This document shows, piece by piece, positions 1 through 11,225 of a stretch of DNA of 64,000 nucleotides. This DNA comes from Mycoplasmoides fastidiosum (lineage in GTDB: Bacteria > Bacillota_I > Bacilli_A > Mycoplasmatales > Mycoplasmoidaceae): NCBI RefSeq assembly GCF_024498275.1, contig NZ_CP101809.1:806001-870000 (forward strand), read 5' to 3'. The notes beneath the pieces are model-generated. The model was given only the letters and a program-made list of their open reading frames with translations. It made no database searches and was not told where the DNA came from. The position numbers and the translations under genes are program-made. Positions within the stretch are counted from its first letter, which is position 1. Each line of letters begins with the position of its first letter.

Positions 1-659
1 TCTTTGGTTAAGATGGATTGGTAAACTAAAGTATCAGAACCATAATTAGTTTTCACTAAAGCCCCAATTAAAACTGCTCCAATTCCCACTAATAAAACAA
101 TCCCTTGGATTGCATCAGCTCAAATTACCGCTTTAAAACCACCAAATGCGGTTAATAAAGCAACAATAATTCCCACAACCACAATCATGATGTAAGGACT
201 CACATCAACCACTGCTGTTAATGCAATGATTGGCACAAATAACACAATTGCAACCCGGAAAATTTGGAAAATAATAAAGGACGCAGAATTAATTGCTCTT
301 AAAGCGTAGTTAAATCGTTCTTGCAAATAAGCATAAGCGGTTGAAGCTTTCAACCGACGATAGAACGGAATAACTCACATTGCCACAAACGGGGTGATGC
401 CGATTAATGCAATGTTCGGCCCAACTCACATTCAGGCCCCAGTGGCTACTTGACCAGTAATGTTCACAAAAAACAAAGAAGATAAAATGGTTGCTCAAAT
501 GGACAAACCAACTACTCAAATCGGGTTTTTACTGCCTCCAGTAAAAAAGTTATTGGTGGAATTTTGTTTCCGTCTTCGCTGAATGAATCAGAAAAAACCA
601 CCTAACCCAGAAACCCCTATCAAGTAGATAACTAAAATAACTATATCTAGCGGGGACAC
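1..659 (-). CDS. Sodium:solute symporter (SSF family), partial
   Basis: Membrane transporter that would couple Na+ entry to uptake of a small solute. The visible N-terminal part (about 219 residues) has an N-terminal membrane helix, the linker with a TGGS motif after a polar NNFF stretch that is typical of the SSF family, then further hydrophobic segments and a GGFKAV(I)W stretch in an SSF-like position. The C-terminal part lies outside the window. The start is GTG: it overlaps the stop of the upstream TM2 gene (TAGTG) and has a GGAG ribosome site inside that gene. Substrate unknown. Inositol, sialic acid or another sugar acid are possible because it lies downstream of the iol operon, but a terminator separates them. 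Confidence 0.8.
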
Positions 660-1051
660 TATTGTTCTCCTTTAATTAAATATTCAACTCATTCTTGGTA
701 ACTACTATTTCACGCATTAATTGGGGTATTAGTGTTATCACGGAATTTACCGACAAGAATGAAACCAAGGTTGATGAAGCTTCAAATTAAACTAATGAAT
801 AAGATCGCTGCACCGATTCAAGAAGCAGAAACCACTCCACCATACCCAGTTGTAGAAACAATTGGATTAGAACCATAAATTACCCAAGCCAGAGTAATTA
901 CAGTTGCACCAACCCAAGAAAATCCTAATTTAGCAAAACCCAACTCCTTACGGCCAACATAAAAATATTCCAAACCAAACAGTCCAGTTAATAAAGTTAG
1001 CCAAACTAAGGTAATTTTGTTTCTTCCATCAATTCGTATTTTATTTTTCAT
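659..1051 (-). CDS. TM2-domain membrane protein
   Basis: Small (130 residues) integral membrane protein. Residues about 15-65 match the TM2 domain: a first helix with LLTGLFGLEYFYVGRKELG (the family's glycine and FYxGR signature) and a second helix ending near an NP. A third helix (ILFISLIWSFINLGFIL) follows. The function of TM2 proteins in bacteria is not settled. The stop TAG shares one base with the GTG start of the symporter, so the two are translationally coupled and may form a complex. ATG at 1051 is preferred; an upstream TTG at 1120 would add 23 residues with no clear ribosome site. Confidence 0.7.
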
Positions 1052-1347
1052 AATTTCTAATGGATTTTTTCTTTTACTGTAGTTGTTATTTTTTGCAATT
1101 AATGAATTAAAAAGTAGCAAAAAATTTCATTGTAATGATTTTGTTAAAAAGCTTTTTCTGATCAATGTATCGAATTTGGTTGTTATTTTGAATTAAACTA
1201 ACCTGTAATGATTTTGATTTTGTTGAACCAACTACTAATTCCAGAAAAAGGTTTTTAATTGAAAATTCTTAATTTTATTTCATTATGAATAAACAAAAAT
1301 CCCGTCAATTCAGGAAAATTATTCTTCATTTTCATTTATTCAAAATA

Positions 1348-1353
1348 ATTATA
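1348..1353 (-). promoter_or_regulatory. Candidate -10 box for the TM2-symporter operon
   Basis: Minus-strand TATAAT, preceded 15 bases upstream by TTGCAA. It lies in the gene-free stretch 1052-1503. That stretch is otherwise AT-rich and holds no convincing gene; a short direct repeat (TGTAATGATTTT at about 1132 and 1204) is the only other structure seen. Confidence 0.4.
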
Positions 1354-1503
1354 TGCCTTTAAAATTAATTGCAAATTTTTGATCAAAAGAAAGAAAATAA
1401 TTTCAAAAAAATATTTCAATTATTTTTCCAGATTGAAATTTTTTCTACTTTGTCCTAATAATGGCAAGAAATTTTTTAAATTATGATTTTTGTGGTATGG
1501 CCA

Positions 1504-1535
1504 AAAAATAACCCATAAAAACTGGGTTTTATGGG
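1504..1535 (-). terminator. Rho-independent terminator of the iol operon
   Basis: CCCATAAAA (1512-1520) pairs perfectly with TTTTATGGG (1527-1535), and the minus-strand transcript continues with TTATTTTTTGG. The stop codon of the last iol gene lies in the 5' arm of the stem, so termination starts within the coding end. Confidence 0.85.
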
Positions 1536-2596
1536 ACCGATTTTTTAGAAGCAATTGCTAATAAATTTTTCGCGGCATTTAAGTTGACATCAACAATTTG
1601 CCGGGTAACAAACGCTTGCTGACAAGCTAATGCAGTTTCGATGTTGACTAAAGCATCAACTAAGGCGCGATTATCATAGTCTTGTTGGTGAATTCGGTTA
1701 ACAAAAGCTTGTAATTCAGCTACATATGCAGTTGCAAACCGCTCGTTGAAATTGCGATAAGTTTGTTGCTGGTGCCCATTCGCATTAATGTAATTAATTT
1801 GGCTGGCTGCATTAGATGGTAGACTAATCGTTAAATGACCATTAGTGCCAATAATTTCGCCTTGAGCTTGATAACCATTACTGCTGATGCGAGAAGCCAT
1901 GAGAATGCCGATTTGTTGATTATCAAATTCAATCATGCCTGCCACGACATCCCCATCATTTCAAGTGGCAAATTCGGGATACTTATAAGCCTTACCCAAA
2001 CTGAAAACTCGTTGGGGATAGGCTTGCAAATACCAAATCATTAAATCAATATCATGAGCTGAAACATCAACAAACTGCCCGCCTGAACTAGGACCAAATC
2101 GAAACATGTTGGCTATATCGACTTCAGGATCTTGAGAAAACAACCGAATTAAAATCGGTCGACCAATTTCTCCAGTTTCGAGTAATTGTTTTGCTGCTGC
2201 AAATTCTCGATCATACCGACGCATAAACCCAATTTGAACCACTTGATTAGTTTGCTTTAAAGCGAAATTGACTAAATCATAACATTCAGCTAAATCAGTT
2301 CCTAAGGGTTTTTCACAAAACACGTGCTTGCCAGCTAATAAAGCTTGTTTAATTTGACGGGGATGGTCTGGAGTGGGCGAAACAATTACCACTGCATCAA
2401 TTTCTGGATTAGCTAACATCATTGCATAATCTTGATAATGATAGGGAATATTTCATGTTTTGGCCCAGTAAGCAGCCTGATCATCAATTGAACATAAAGC
2501 AATTAACTGAGCAGAAGCAATTTGGGTGTGAATGTTTTGCGCATGAGTGAACCCCATTCGACCTAAACCAACCACACCAATCCGAATTGGTAACAT
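1529..2596 (-). CDS. iolG: Gfo/Idh/MocA oxidoreductase, second inositol dehydrogenase-like
   Basis: NAD-dependent dehydrogenase, 355 residues, expected to oxidise myo-, scyllo- or chiro-inositol to an inosose. The N-terminal Rossmann motif is VVGLGRMG; a conserved CEKP follows near residue 95 (the Lys is the family's active-site Lys); the central motif VDVSAHDIDLMIW carries the His and Asp of the catalytic site. Last gene of the iol operon, 12 bases downstream of iolE. About as long as the other IolG in this operon but clearly diverged, so it may act on a different inositol isomer (IolX/IolW-like role). That split of work is inference. Confidence 0.85.
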
Positions 2597-2608
2597 CTGA
2601 AATAATTC

Positions 2609-3505
2609 CTATTCGTAACTAATGAATTGTTTAATATAAGCTAAAGCATTTAAAGCATATTCAAACGGGTTAGCTTTTTCCGGATCTTGTTCAGCTTCAA
2701 CCACCATTCATCCCTGATAATTAATTTGGTGTAGATTCTGAAAAATTGACGCAAAATCTAAACTACCCGTCCCAGGGGTTGTGAACATTCCCCATAAAAC
2801 CCCATCTAAGAAACTGGTTTGTTGCTCGCGCATTTGTTCAACAATTTCTGAACGCACATCTTTTAAATGAACGTGTTTAATTCGGGAACCAAATTCCAAA
2901 ATTAAAGGCGCTGGATCATCACCACTCATGAAAAAATGACCCGTATCAAATAATAAAAAAACTTTAGTTGGATCAGTGTAAGCTAATAACTTGCGAGTTT
3001 CGTTGGCAGTTTGCACAATTGTGCCCATGTGGTGGTGAAAGACTAAATTCAAACCTTGAGATTGGGCGTAAGCACCTAAATCATTTAGTTTTTCTGCTAA
3101 CAACCTAAATGTGTGATCATCAACAACTGGTTTGTGCGCAAACAAGCCCACTGGCGCTTGTTGAATGCTGTATGATTGTTCTGATACAACCACAACTTTA
3201 GCACCCATTACTTTAAGAAAATGAACATGTTTGCTAAAAGCAGTTAAAACTTCAGCATAAGGTTTGGTGAGTAAATAACTTGAAAACCACGCAGAAGCAA
3301 CTTCTAAGTTTCGTAGTGCTAAAGCTTTAGTTAGCACAGTGGTATCCCGAGGGTATTTATTCCCAATTTCTGTCCCTTGATAACCTGCTAACGCCATTTC
3401 TGAGATGATTTGTTCAAAAGTGGTTGAAGCACCAATACTAACTAAATCATCATTAGCCCAGCCAATCGGAGCTGCTGCTAATTTAACATTTGAAAAATGC
3501 AACAT
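2609..3505 (-). CDS. iolE: Inosose dehydratase-like TIM-barrel protein
   Basis: Converts 2-keto-myo-inositol (inosose) to 3D-(3,5/4)-trihydroxycyclohexane-1,2-dione in the inositol catabolic pathway. 298 residues, normal IolE length. The N-terminal sequence has APIGWANDD, the family's start of the first strand. Metal-binding and catalytic residues of the AP-endonuclease-2-type barrel are visible: FHHHMGT, LLFDTGHF, HVHLKDV and a late VEAEQDP. ATG start 15 bases after the iolD stop in map terms, with the genes running leftwards as iolD, iolE, iolG-like. Confidence 0.88.
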
Positions 3506-3519
3506 AATTCATCCTTAAC

Positions 3520-5466
3520 TTAATTAAATTTATGCGTTTTAAAATAGTCATAAGTTTCAGCTGCTGCAGCTTCGGTTTCAGACTGGAAAGAAGATTGGGC
3601 TGCACCAACTTCTCACGCACATTCATAACCATGGGTCATAGTTTTAGGATAAACTTTCATTTCAATCAGCATTGGTCGGGTGGTTTTTTTCGCTTTTTCT
3701 AATAAGACAAGTAAATGTTCAGTCGATTCAACTAAATGTGCATCCACCCCATAACCCTGAGCAATTGTGGCAAATTCTGTAACCATAAAATCTGTCTTAA
3801 AATTCAAGCCCGGGTGACCAGAGCGAAATTCGGTTGCCAAACTTCGTTTTTGATAGGCTAGTTGTAAATTGTTAATGCACCCAAATCCACTGTTATCGAA
3901 TAATAAAACCACCACCGGAATTCCACTGGCCACAGCGGTATGTAATTCTGAATGCAGCATTAAAAATGAACCATCGCCACAAAACGCAAAAGTAGGCTGC
4001 AAATTTGAAACTAAACTAGCACCAATTGCGGCTTGAATTTCATGACCCATACAAGAATAACCATATTCCAAGTTGTAACTGTCAATTCGATCAGTTTGTC
4101 ATAACCGTTGTAAATCCCCTGGTAATGATCCAGCTGCTCCATAAATGATTTGGTCATTTAAGTGGTGGTTTAACAGCTGCACCAACTGGGCTTGGTGGAA
4201 AATTTGGACCGGTCGATTTTTGTAATGGTTGTGAATTGCTTTTTCAAATTCAATCACTGATTGAAGATTAGTATCCTGAATTTCTAGATTTTGCAACGGT
4301 TGGTCCAATTGCTGCAACCGGTTTAGTTCTGTAATTCATCGTTTTTTAACCTTTTGTAAAACTGGTTCTAACTTGGTTTGAAAATTGATGTTCGTATCCG
4401 CGTGTAATAGTTGATTAACAATCGCTAATGCATCACCGACTAAACCAAACCCCCGCATTTTCTGACTATCAAACCGGTTAATGTTGATGTTGACAAAATA
4501 AGTTTTTTCGCTAAATAATTGTTTAGAACCAGTTGTAAAATCGGAATATTTAGTTCCAATTCCTAAAACAAAATCCACTTTTTGGGCATATAAGTTAGCT
4601 TGTAAATTTCCTGTAACCCCAATTCCTCCTAAATTTAATGGCTCGCTACTAGGCACACTAGAAGCCCCTGCTTGAGTGGTAACAAACGGGATAAAATGTT
4701 TTTTACAAAAAGCCACCACTTGTTCACCTGCTTGGCTGTAACGAACACCTCCACCCACAATCACTAATGGTTGTTTAGCTTTGGCTAACCGGGTAAAAGC
4801 GTAATTAATTTTGGTTTCTGAAGTGGTAAACCGATCGACTTGAATGGTGGTTGGTTCAAAAAATCATTCGGGAAAATCATAAGTTTCGCCCTGAACATCT
4901 TGAGCCAAGGCTACACAAACCGCTCCGGTTGTAGCAGGATTAGTCAAAACTTGAATGGCTTGGGGTAAAAATTTAATAACTTGTTCAGGCCGACTAATTC
5001 GGGCAAAATAACGACAAACTGGTTTAAACGCATCATTAGTACTAATCCCTAAATCATGGGTTTGCTCAATTTGTTGTAAAACCGGATCAGGTTTAGCCGA
5101 AGCAAAAACATCTCCAGGTAATAAAAGTAAGGGCAAATGATTAGCTGTGGCTGTGGCTGCTGCAGTAACTAAATTAGCTGCTCCTGGACCCACAGAAGAA
5201 CTGCAAGCCATAATTTGTTGCCGGTTAGTTTGTTTAGTAAAACCTAATGCCACATGGGCCATAGCTTGCTCGTTTTTACCTTGGTACAAATAAAAACTAT
5301 GAAATTCATGACTTAAGGCTTCTCCTAAACCCAAAACATTCCCATGACCAAAAATAGTTGCAAATCCGGTCACATATTTTTTGGGTCGATTATCATCAAC
5401 TTGTAAATAAACTTGGTTTAAATACTTCACAATTGCTTGGGCAGTAGTGCATCTTATTGTTTTCAT
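3520..5466 (-). CDS. iolD: 3D-(3,5/4)-trihydroxycyclohexane-1,2-dione hydrolase (acylhydrolase)
   Basis: Thiamine-diphosphate enzyme that opens the ring of the dione to 5-deoxy-glucuronate. 648 residues, matching the family (about 640). The N-terminal PYR domain contains the activating Glu in [14 protein letters not shown]; the middle domain has a VGGGVRY strand; the C-terminal PP domain has the GDGS motif followed about 27 residues later by DNSGFG, the TPP-Mg site. It overlaps the end of the upstream iolG by 13 bases. It depends on thiamine diphosphate, for which an importer is encoded at 53-60 kb. Confidence 0.93.
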
Positions 5467-6491
5467 GATGGACTCAATTCTTTTAATTCAACAACCCGAT
5501 TTTCTTGTCAGGATAAAGTCGCAGCAGCAGCTAATAAGATTGCACTAAACCCGTCATTCACTGTAACTGCTGGAGTTTGATCATGAGTAATCGCTGCGAA
5601 GAAACTAATGGATTCAGCAATATAAGCTTGCATGTAACGTTCTAAAAAGAAATGTAAGGGTTTAGGATGATTAATTCCAGTAGCGCTGGAAACTACTAGA
5701 GTATTGGGATGATCATTTCCAATTTGTAACTGCCCGGTGGCGCCTAAAATTTCAACCCGTTGATCATAACCATAACTAGCTTGTCGGCAGTTATCGATTA
5801 TGATCATGGATTGGTTTTCACAAATTAAAACAACAACCGCACTATCTAAATCATTAACTTGTTTAACTAATTCTGGATTAACCAAACCCGCCCCATAAGC
5901 AAAGACTTTAGTAATCGGGGAGGGGCTGAGAAACCGGGCCATATCTAAATCATGAATCATCATGTCATAAAATAAATTACCCGAAGCAACTAAATATTCT
6001 AAGGGAGGTAATCCAGGATCGCGCGAAGTAATTTTGATTTGAAAGACCGAACCAATAACTTCTTCATTCAAAGCTTGTTTAACAGCTTGAAAATTATGAT
6101 CAAACCGGCGGTTATGTCCGACCATAAATTTTTTCTGGTTGCGAATAATTGCGGCTTGTACTAAGTTAATTGTTGCTAAATCAAACGAAATTGGTTTTTC
6201 ACAAAACACGTGTTTTTGGGCATCTAAAGCTTGAATGGCATAATCAGCATGGGTGGGTGTGGGTGTACAAATATAAACCACATCAACTTCAGGATCAGCT
6301 AAAACATCGGTTAAGGTTTTTGTGAAGTGATTAATTCCCAATTCAGTAAATCGGGCTTGGGTTGTGGGATTTAAATAAGGATCATAAATCCATTTCACTT
6401 GGGCATTAGGAACATGAAAAGTAATCGCTTTAGCGTGAACATACGCAATGCGACCACCACCTAAAATGGCAACTTGTAATTGTTGGTTCAT
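5454..6491 (-). CDS. iolG: myo-Inositol 2-dehydrogenase
   Basis: First catabolic step, myo-inositol to 2-keto-myo-inositol with NAD+. 345 residues. Rossmann motif [13 protein letters not shown] at the N-terminus, CEKPISF with the active Lys, and [12 protein letters not shown] with the catalytic Asp/His pair. Read with UGA as Trp, the gene ends SPSWKQ and stops at TAA inside the first codons of iolD. Under the standard code it would stop at that UGA within the iolD ATG (ATGA). This makes a 13-base overlap and translational coupling to iolD likely. Confidence 0.9.
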
Positions 6492-6497
6492 AACAAA

Positions 6498-7304
6498 TTA
6501 TTTCTTCTTTTTATTTCAATAGCTTACATTAGGCGCTTCTAATCAAGCGTGGTTTGGATCAATCTTCCGGTCTTTTTTTCATGGTTGGTTAGGATTATGT
6601 AAAATAATTCAGCAGAAATAAAGCGGATAACCTGGAGCTGATACCACTGGATGAACTAAGTTAGGTTCGATAACACTTAAATCATTTTCTGTTACAATGT
6701 GGGCTTGATCGCCAATCACTGAAATGCCAAACCCATTTGCATGATCAAATTTAAAATAATACAACTCTGCTTGATCGTGATAATGGGGCAGATATGAGGA
6801 TCAACAACCCGGATAACTAATCACTTCACCCACCACTAAATTAGATGTGGGTAAATTGTCATAATCAAAATAAGTGCGCACTAATCGTAAGGCAGTGTTA
6901 TCCCATTGACCCTCACCAAAATAATCTTCACTCACTGTTGTTGGATCAAAAATTTGGGGTTGGTTTAATTGCGCATTCGGGGTTTGAAGCACTAAAACCT
7001 CAGTCGGGATTTGGTGGGTTTGACAACGGATTTGGGTGGTTGGCGGCAGAACTAAACAGGTTCCTATTTGATCAAATAAAGAATCCCGTTGGTAAGTTTG
7101 GGGCAATTGATCATTGATGCTAATGCTAACTTGACCGGTTAAAACTAATAAGACAGTTTCATCACTCGAACTAACTAAATCCAGTGTGGTTGGTTCTGTA
7201 TTTGTTTTTCACAAATGCACATCTAAATTAAGGGTGTGACCCGTTTTAGTGCGGGTGAGTAACCGATGATAACCAGTTCCTAGATGTTGGTTTTTTAGAA
7301 ACAT
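6498..7304 (-). CDS. iolB: 5-deoxy-glucuronate isomerase
   Basis: Bicupin enzyme that isomerises 5-deoxy-glucuronate to 2-deoxy-5-keto-gluconate. 268 residues, the usual length. The N-terminal LGTGYHRLLTRTKTG and the later ISYPGCWSSYLPHYHD (cupin metal motif with the His pair), ELYYFKF and HPVVSAPGYPLYF are all family hallmarks. ATG at 7304 was chosen over the ATG five bases upstream, which meets a stop after four codons. A GGAG site lies in the end of iolC. Confidence 0.92.
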
Positions 7305-7308
7305 AACA

Positions 7309-8328
7309 TTAATACTCCTGATGGGTTAGAATTAACTGTTCTGGATCGTGGTTGGTGTGTTCATCAATCCATGCTTTTAGTTCTGTTAAATAAGGGTGGT
7401 TAAAACTGGAATGGGATTGCACCATATAACTGGCTGCTGCACTAGCATAAATTAAAGCTGTTTGCAAATCTTGGGGGTTTTGGTTGTAAAAAGTTAAAAA
7501 ATAAGAAGCATAAGCATCCCCGCCCCCATAACCTTTTAACATTGTCACCGGAATAATGCCAACGTGGTAGTATTGGGTACGACTAAAACATTCTGAACCC
7601 TTTTTACCGTTTTTAATAATGACTAATTCGGCGGTTTGTAACCAGTATTCAGCCACAGTTTTGGAATCAAATGGCTCTAAGTTTATTCTGGTAAATTGGG
7701 AACAAAAACTGAGCTCTTCTTGTGAACCAATTAACAAATCAGCTTGGGTAGCCACCAGTTGGTAATAAGTACAAACAGTGGCTTGATCAACCCAATTGTA
7801 CGGCCGATAATCAATGTCAAAAATGACTTTAGTTTTGGTTTGTTTTGCAATTAAAACTGCTTTTAAAACTGCTTCGCGACTAGGTGAGCTACTTAAAGCC
7901 GTACCCGAAATTAATAAGTATTTACTCCGAGCAATTAAATCTGGATCAATTTCATCCGGATGTAAATACAAATCAGCTACTTCAGTTCGGTACATCAAAA
8001 TCCGGGATTGTTCGGGTGAAAGCATTTCAGTAAAAGTTAATCCGGTTGGATGAACCGGATCGGTCATCACATATTGACTGTTCATTTGTTCACTAGCTAA
8101 AAAATGACGAATCGTTTGACCAAATCCATCAGCCCCAACTTTTGTGACTAACACCACTTTTTGTTGGTTACGGTGTAATCCAATTGCTGTATTTCCAGTT
8201 GATCCTCCGATGTATTTTTGAAAAAAGTTTAACTGGTCTAAACTGTTGTAATAATCTTGGGGATTAAAATCAATTGTGATCCGTCCAATTAAAACAAAAT
8301 CTAAATCTTTAGTTGTTGGTTGAAACAT
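7309..8328 (-). CDS. iolC: 5-dehydro-2-deoxygluconokinase
   Basis: PfkB-family kinase that phosphorylates 2-deoxy-5-keto-gluconate with ATP. 339 residues. N-terminal IGGSTGNTAIGL is the ribokinase substrate-binding motif; VIFDIDYRPYNW is the mid-domain strand; the anion-hole and catalytic Asp motif is KGYGGGDAYAS (usual form GAGD, here GGGD). The product normally goes to an IolJ aldolase. No IolJ is present in this window; a class II fructose-bisphosphate aldolase elsewhere could serve. Confidence 0.92.
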   Translation of the reverse strand: MFQPTTKDLDFVLIGRITIDFNPQDYYNSLDQLNFFQKYIGGSTGNTAIGLHRNQQKVVLVTKVGADGFGQTIRHFLASEQMNSQYVMTDPVHPTGLTFTEMLSPEQSRILMYRTEVADLYLHPDEIDPDLIARSKYLLISGTALSSSPSREAVLKAVLIAKQTKTKVIFDIDYRPYNWVDQATVCTYYQLVATQADLLIGSQEELSFCSQFTRINLEPFDSKTVAEYWLQTAELVIIKNGKKGSECFSRTQYYHVGIIPVTMLKGYGGGDAYASYFLTFYNQNPQDLQTALIYASAAASYMVQSHSSFNHPYLTELKAWIDEHTNHDPEQLILTHQEY

Positions 8329-8343
8329 GATAACTAATCCCTT

Positions 8344-9795
8344 CTAGGATAGTCAATCAACTTTATAAACGGGGTTTCATTTTGTGGTCACTTTAATCAA
8401 ATCAGTTCAGAAATTAATTGAAGATTTCCCCGTAATATCACCATAACCAAATTTGGATTGGTTTAATCCCCCAAAACTAAATGGTTCACGAGGAACTGCT
8501 ACACCAATATTAATCCCCATCATGCCGGCTTTACACTGGCTTAAGACTTCTTGAGCAATGCGGGCTGATTGGGTAAAAATACAAACTGAATTACCATAAG
8601 GAGAACGATTTTGGAAGGCGATTGCTGCTTCAATGGTGGGAACTTGAACAATTTCTAAAACTGGTCCAAATACTTCATCTAACCCCATTTCATCAGGACA
8701 ATTAGTTCAATCAATTAGGGTTGGTCCGTGTCAGTAACCATCAGCTTGGTTAGCTGGTTTAGCAAAATCCTGTCCATCCACTAAAACTGTTGCCCCTTTA
8801 GCAATGGCTGCTTGAGTGTAAGTTTTGATTTTGGTAATTGCTACTGGTGAAACTAGTGGGGGAATCGGATCATCCAAATGGAAGTTTTTAGCTTGGGTTA
8901 CTAGTTCCTGGTAAAGTTCGGGATTATCACCAACTAGCACAGCAACAGACAAAGCCATACAACGTTGTCCCGCCATTCCTACAGCCGAAGCTAAAATCTC
9001 TGAAGCAGTAACTTTAGGATCAGTATCTTTCATTGCAAAAACGTAGTTTTTGGCCCCACCCAAACATAAAGCGCGTTTGTTATGAGCAACTGCTTCCTGA
9101 TAAACACTTTTAGCAACTGTGGTGGAACCAACAAAACTTAAAGCTTGAATTTGGGGATGAGTGGCTAGGGCTTTAACAATGTCAATGCCCCCGTTAACAA
9201 TGTGAAATAAATTTTTAGGCAAACCAGCTTCTGCTAATAAAGCCCCCATTCGAAAACTGGCTAAGGGAGTGGATTCAGATGGTTTTAAAATTACCGCATT
9301 ACCTAACATTAAAGCATTGGGTACTGATCAGTGGGGAACCATTAACGGAAAATTAAAGGGAGTGATAACTGCAACAACCCCTAAAGGACGGCGGTGTTCT
9401 TGACATTCGATTCCCCGAGATACTTGTTGACTCTCCCCGCTAATAATTTGGGGAATGGAACAACTAAATTCTGTTAGTTCAATACATTTATCAATTTCTG
9501 CCATTGCCTCTAGCATCGATTTGCCATTATCTTCGTGAATTAAACGGGCTAGTTCTAATCGGTTTAGTTCCAAAAGTTCGCGATAGCGATAAAAAATTTC
9601 TGCCCGTTTTTTATAAGTTAACCGCTGTCATTGTTTTTGGGCAATAAGCGCATCAGCCACAATGGTGTCTAATGCAGTTGGAGGGGTAAATTCTAGTTGC
9701 GCAATTTCTTTCCCAGTGTGGGGATTAAAGACTGGAATTGTTGTTGCAGAATTGTAAGTTGTGGGGGTGTTGTTAGTAAAAGTTGTGATTTTCAT
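8344..9795 (-). CDS. iolA: Methylmalonate-semialdehyde dehydrogenase (CoA-acylating)
   Basis: Converts malonate semialdehyde from inositol breakdown to acetyl-CoA with CoA and NAD+. 483 residues, normal length. Key residues: ITPFNFPLMVP (Asn of the oxyanion hole), LSFVGSTTVA (NAD site), and GMAGQRCMALSVAV with the catalytic Cys, the form typical of the IolA/MmsA group. The C-terminal PFSFGGLNQSKFG is the common ALDH end. First catabolic gene of the operon; the gap to the binding-protein gene is 64 bases. Confidence 0.92.
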
Positions 9796-9859
9796 GAGTA
9801 ATAAATAATTTGTTGTTGTAAATAATTAGTTTGCTTGGTTGTTGTTTTTTTCAAAAAGT

Positions 9860-11206
9860 TTAACTAAAAGTTCATGCGGTTGAGCTGACTTGATCAGGAG
9901 TATCAGCAGCTGAAAGTGTCCCTGCTGGGCCAATGTCTTCTAACCGACTGACTCCGTTATCATCTTTAATTTGTTGTACATTTTTGTAATCATTATTGGT
10001 TAAATCCCAGTAGGTTAGAGAAGTATTTAGTTTGAAATAATAACCATTTTGCATGGTTGTGGAAGGATCAATGTCATTGCTAAACCGGTTGGGATAACGT
10101 TTTAATCAGTAATCAAAAGTAGTTTTGTCATAATTTTGGTACCGTTGGGTAGCCCCATAAGCGGTTTTGTTGCCATATAAATTAGGGTCTAAAAAATAAC
10201 TGGCAATATCCATAGACATATAACCCATTAAATGGGTGTCTTGACGTACGGTTGCGGATTGTTCGTTATTTTTAATCGCAACCAGCGCATCATCAGTGTA
10301 ATCAACCCCAAAAACCCAAGTTTTATTTGAGCCCGCATCCGCAAAAGTTTGGGATCCAGCTAAAATTCCGCTTGATTTTAAAGCGGCAATTCCACCTAGG
10401 GCTGCTTCATCATTAGTGGCAAACAATAGTGGTGAAAATTCGGGACTGCTCGGAGTGAAATAACGTTGAATGTTGTTTTGCACCCCTAAATTGGCTTTAG
10501 AACGGTTGTCATCAGCTTGAAAACCAAAGCCATTGTCATAACTCAAATTAAATCCGACTGCTGCTAAACCATAATGACCCCGATTTCGGCCGTCATTAAT
10601 TTCCCGAATAAACCCGCGCATCCGTTGGTCAGATGAAGCCGTACCAGGAATACCGTATAAAGTAAAAGATCGAGTGTTATACGGAATCCGGAGTACTTGA
10701 CTAGCATAAACTGCTAAAATTTCACCAGCTTGAAAGTTATCAGAAGCAATGTTTGCAATAACTTTAAAATTATCATCAATTTGGTATTGATTATTTTCTT
10801 TGGCTTTCAGTTCTTCTGGAACTAAAACATGATCAACCGCAATAACCGGAATATTTGCTTGGTTTAAAGCTTTCACCGCATTAACCCCTGATTGCTCGTT
10901 CACATCATTAAACAAAACCATCTTAAATCCCGCAGCAATGATGGACCGGATGTGAGCGTTTTCGCGTTCAACAGAATTTTCAGAATCAAAGTATTGGACT
11001 TGATAACCAAATTTTTGGGCATAAATATCAATTCCGTTAGCAACTTGTTGGAAAAACGGATTATTCCGCGAAGATAATAAAACCGCAATTGGAGCGTTAG
11101 AACGAGTCACCGTTCCGCCCACAATTCCTAAAGCAATCGCTAAAATACTTAATGGGACCCCAAAACCTAAAGCCAATTTGGCCATGCGTTTAGAGAAATA
11201 ACTCAT
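9860..11206 (-). CDS. Sugar ABC transporter substrate-binding protein (Peripla_BP_4 type)
   Basis: Binding protein of the presumed inositol importer, 448 residues. A hydrophobic segment at about residues 12-32 anchors it; there is no Cys near it, so it is not a lipoprotein, unlike most mollicute binding proteins. The ribose/inositol-type fold shows in IAVLLSSRNNPFFQQVANG, the sequence TASSDQRMRGF and LLFATNDEAALGGIAAL. The C-terminal 100 residues beyond the usual fold are unfamiliar. It sits between the permease and iolA. Myo-inositol is the likely ligand from context, as proposed for the similar operon in M. hyopneumoniae. Confidence 0.85.
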
Positions 11207-11225
11207 AATTTCATTTCCTTGATTT

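Noticed and set aside
310-519. Minus-strand 69-residue frame
   Set aside because: Out-of-frame shadow inside the symporter gene, which is continuous when UGA is read as Trp.
5463-5465. UGA at the end of iolG as its stop
   Set aside because: tRNA-Trp(UCA) is present and all neighbours read UGA as Trp; the true stop is TAA nine bases further.
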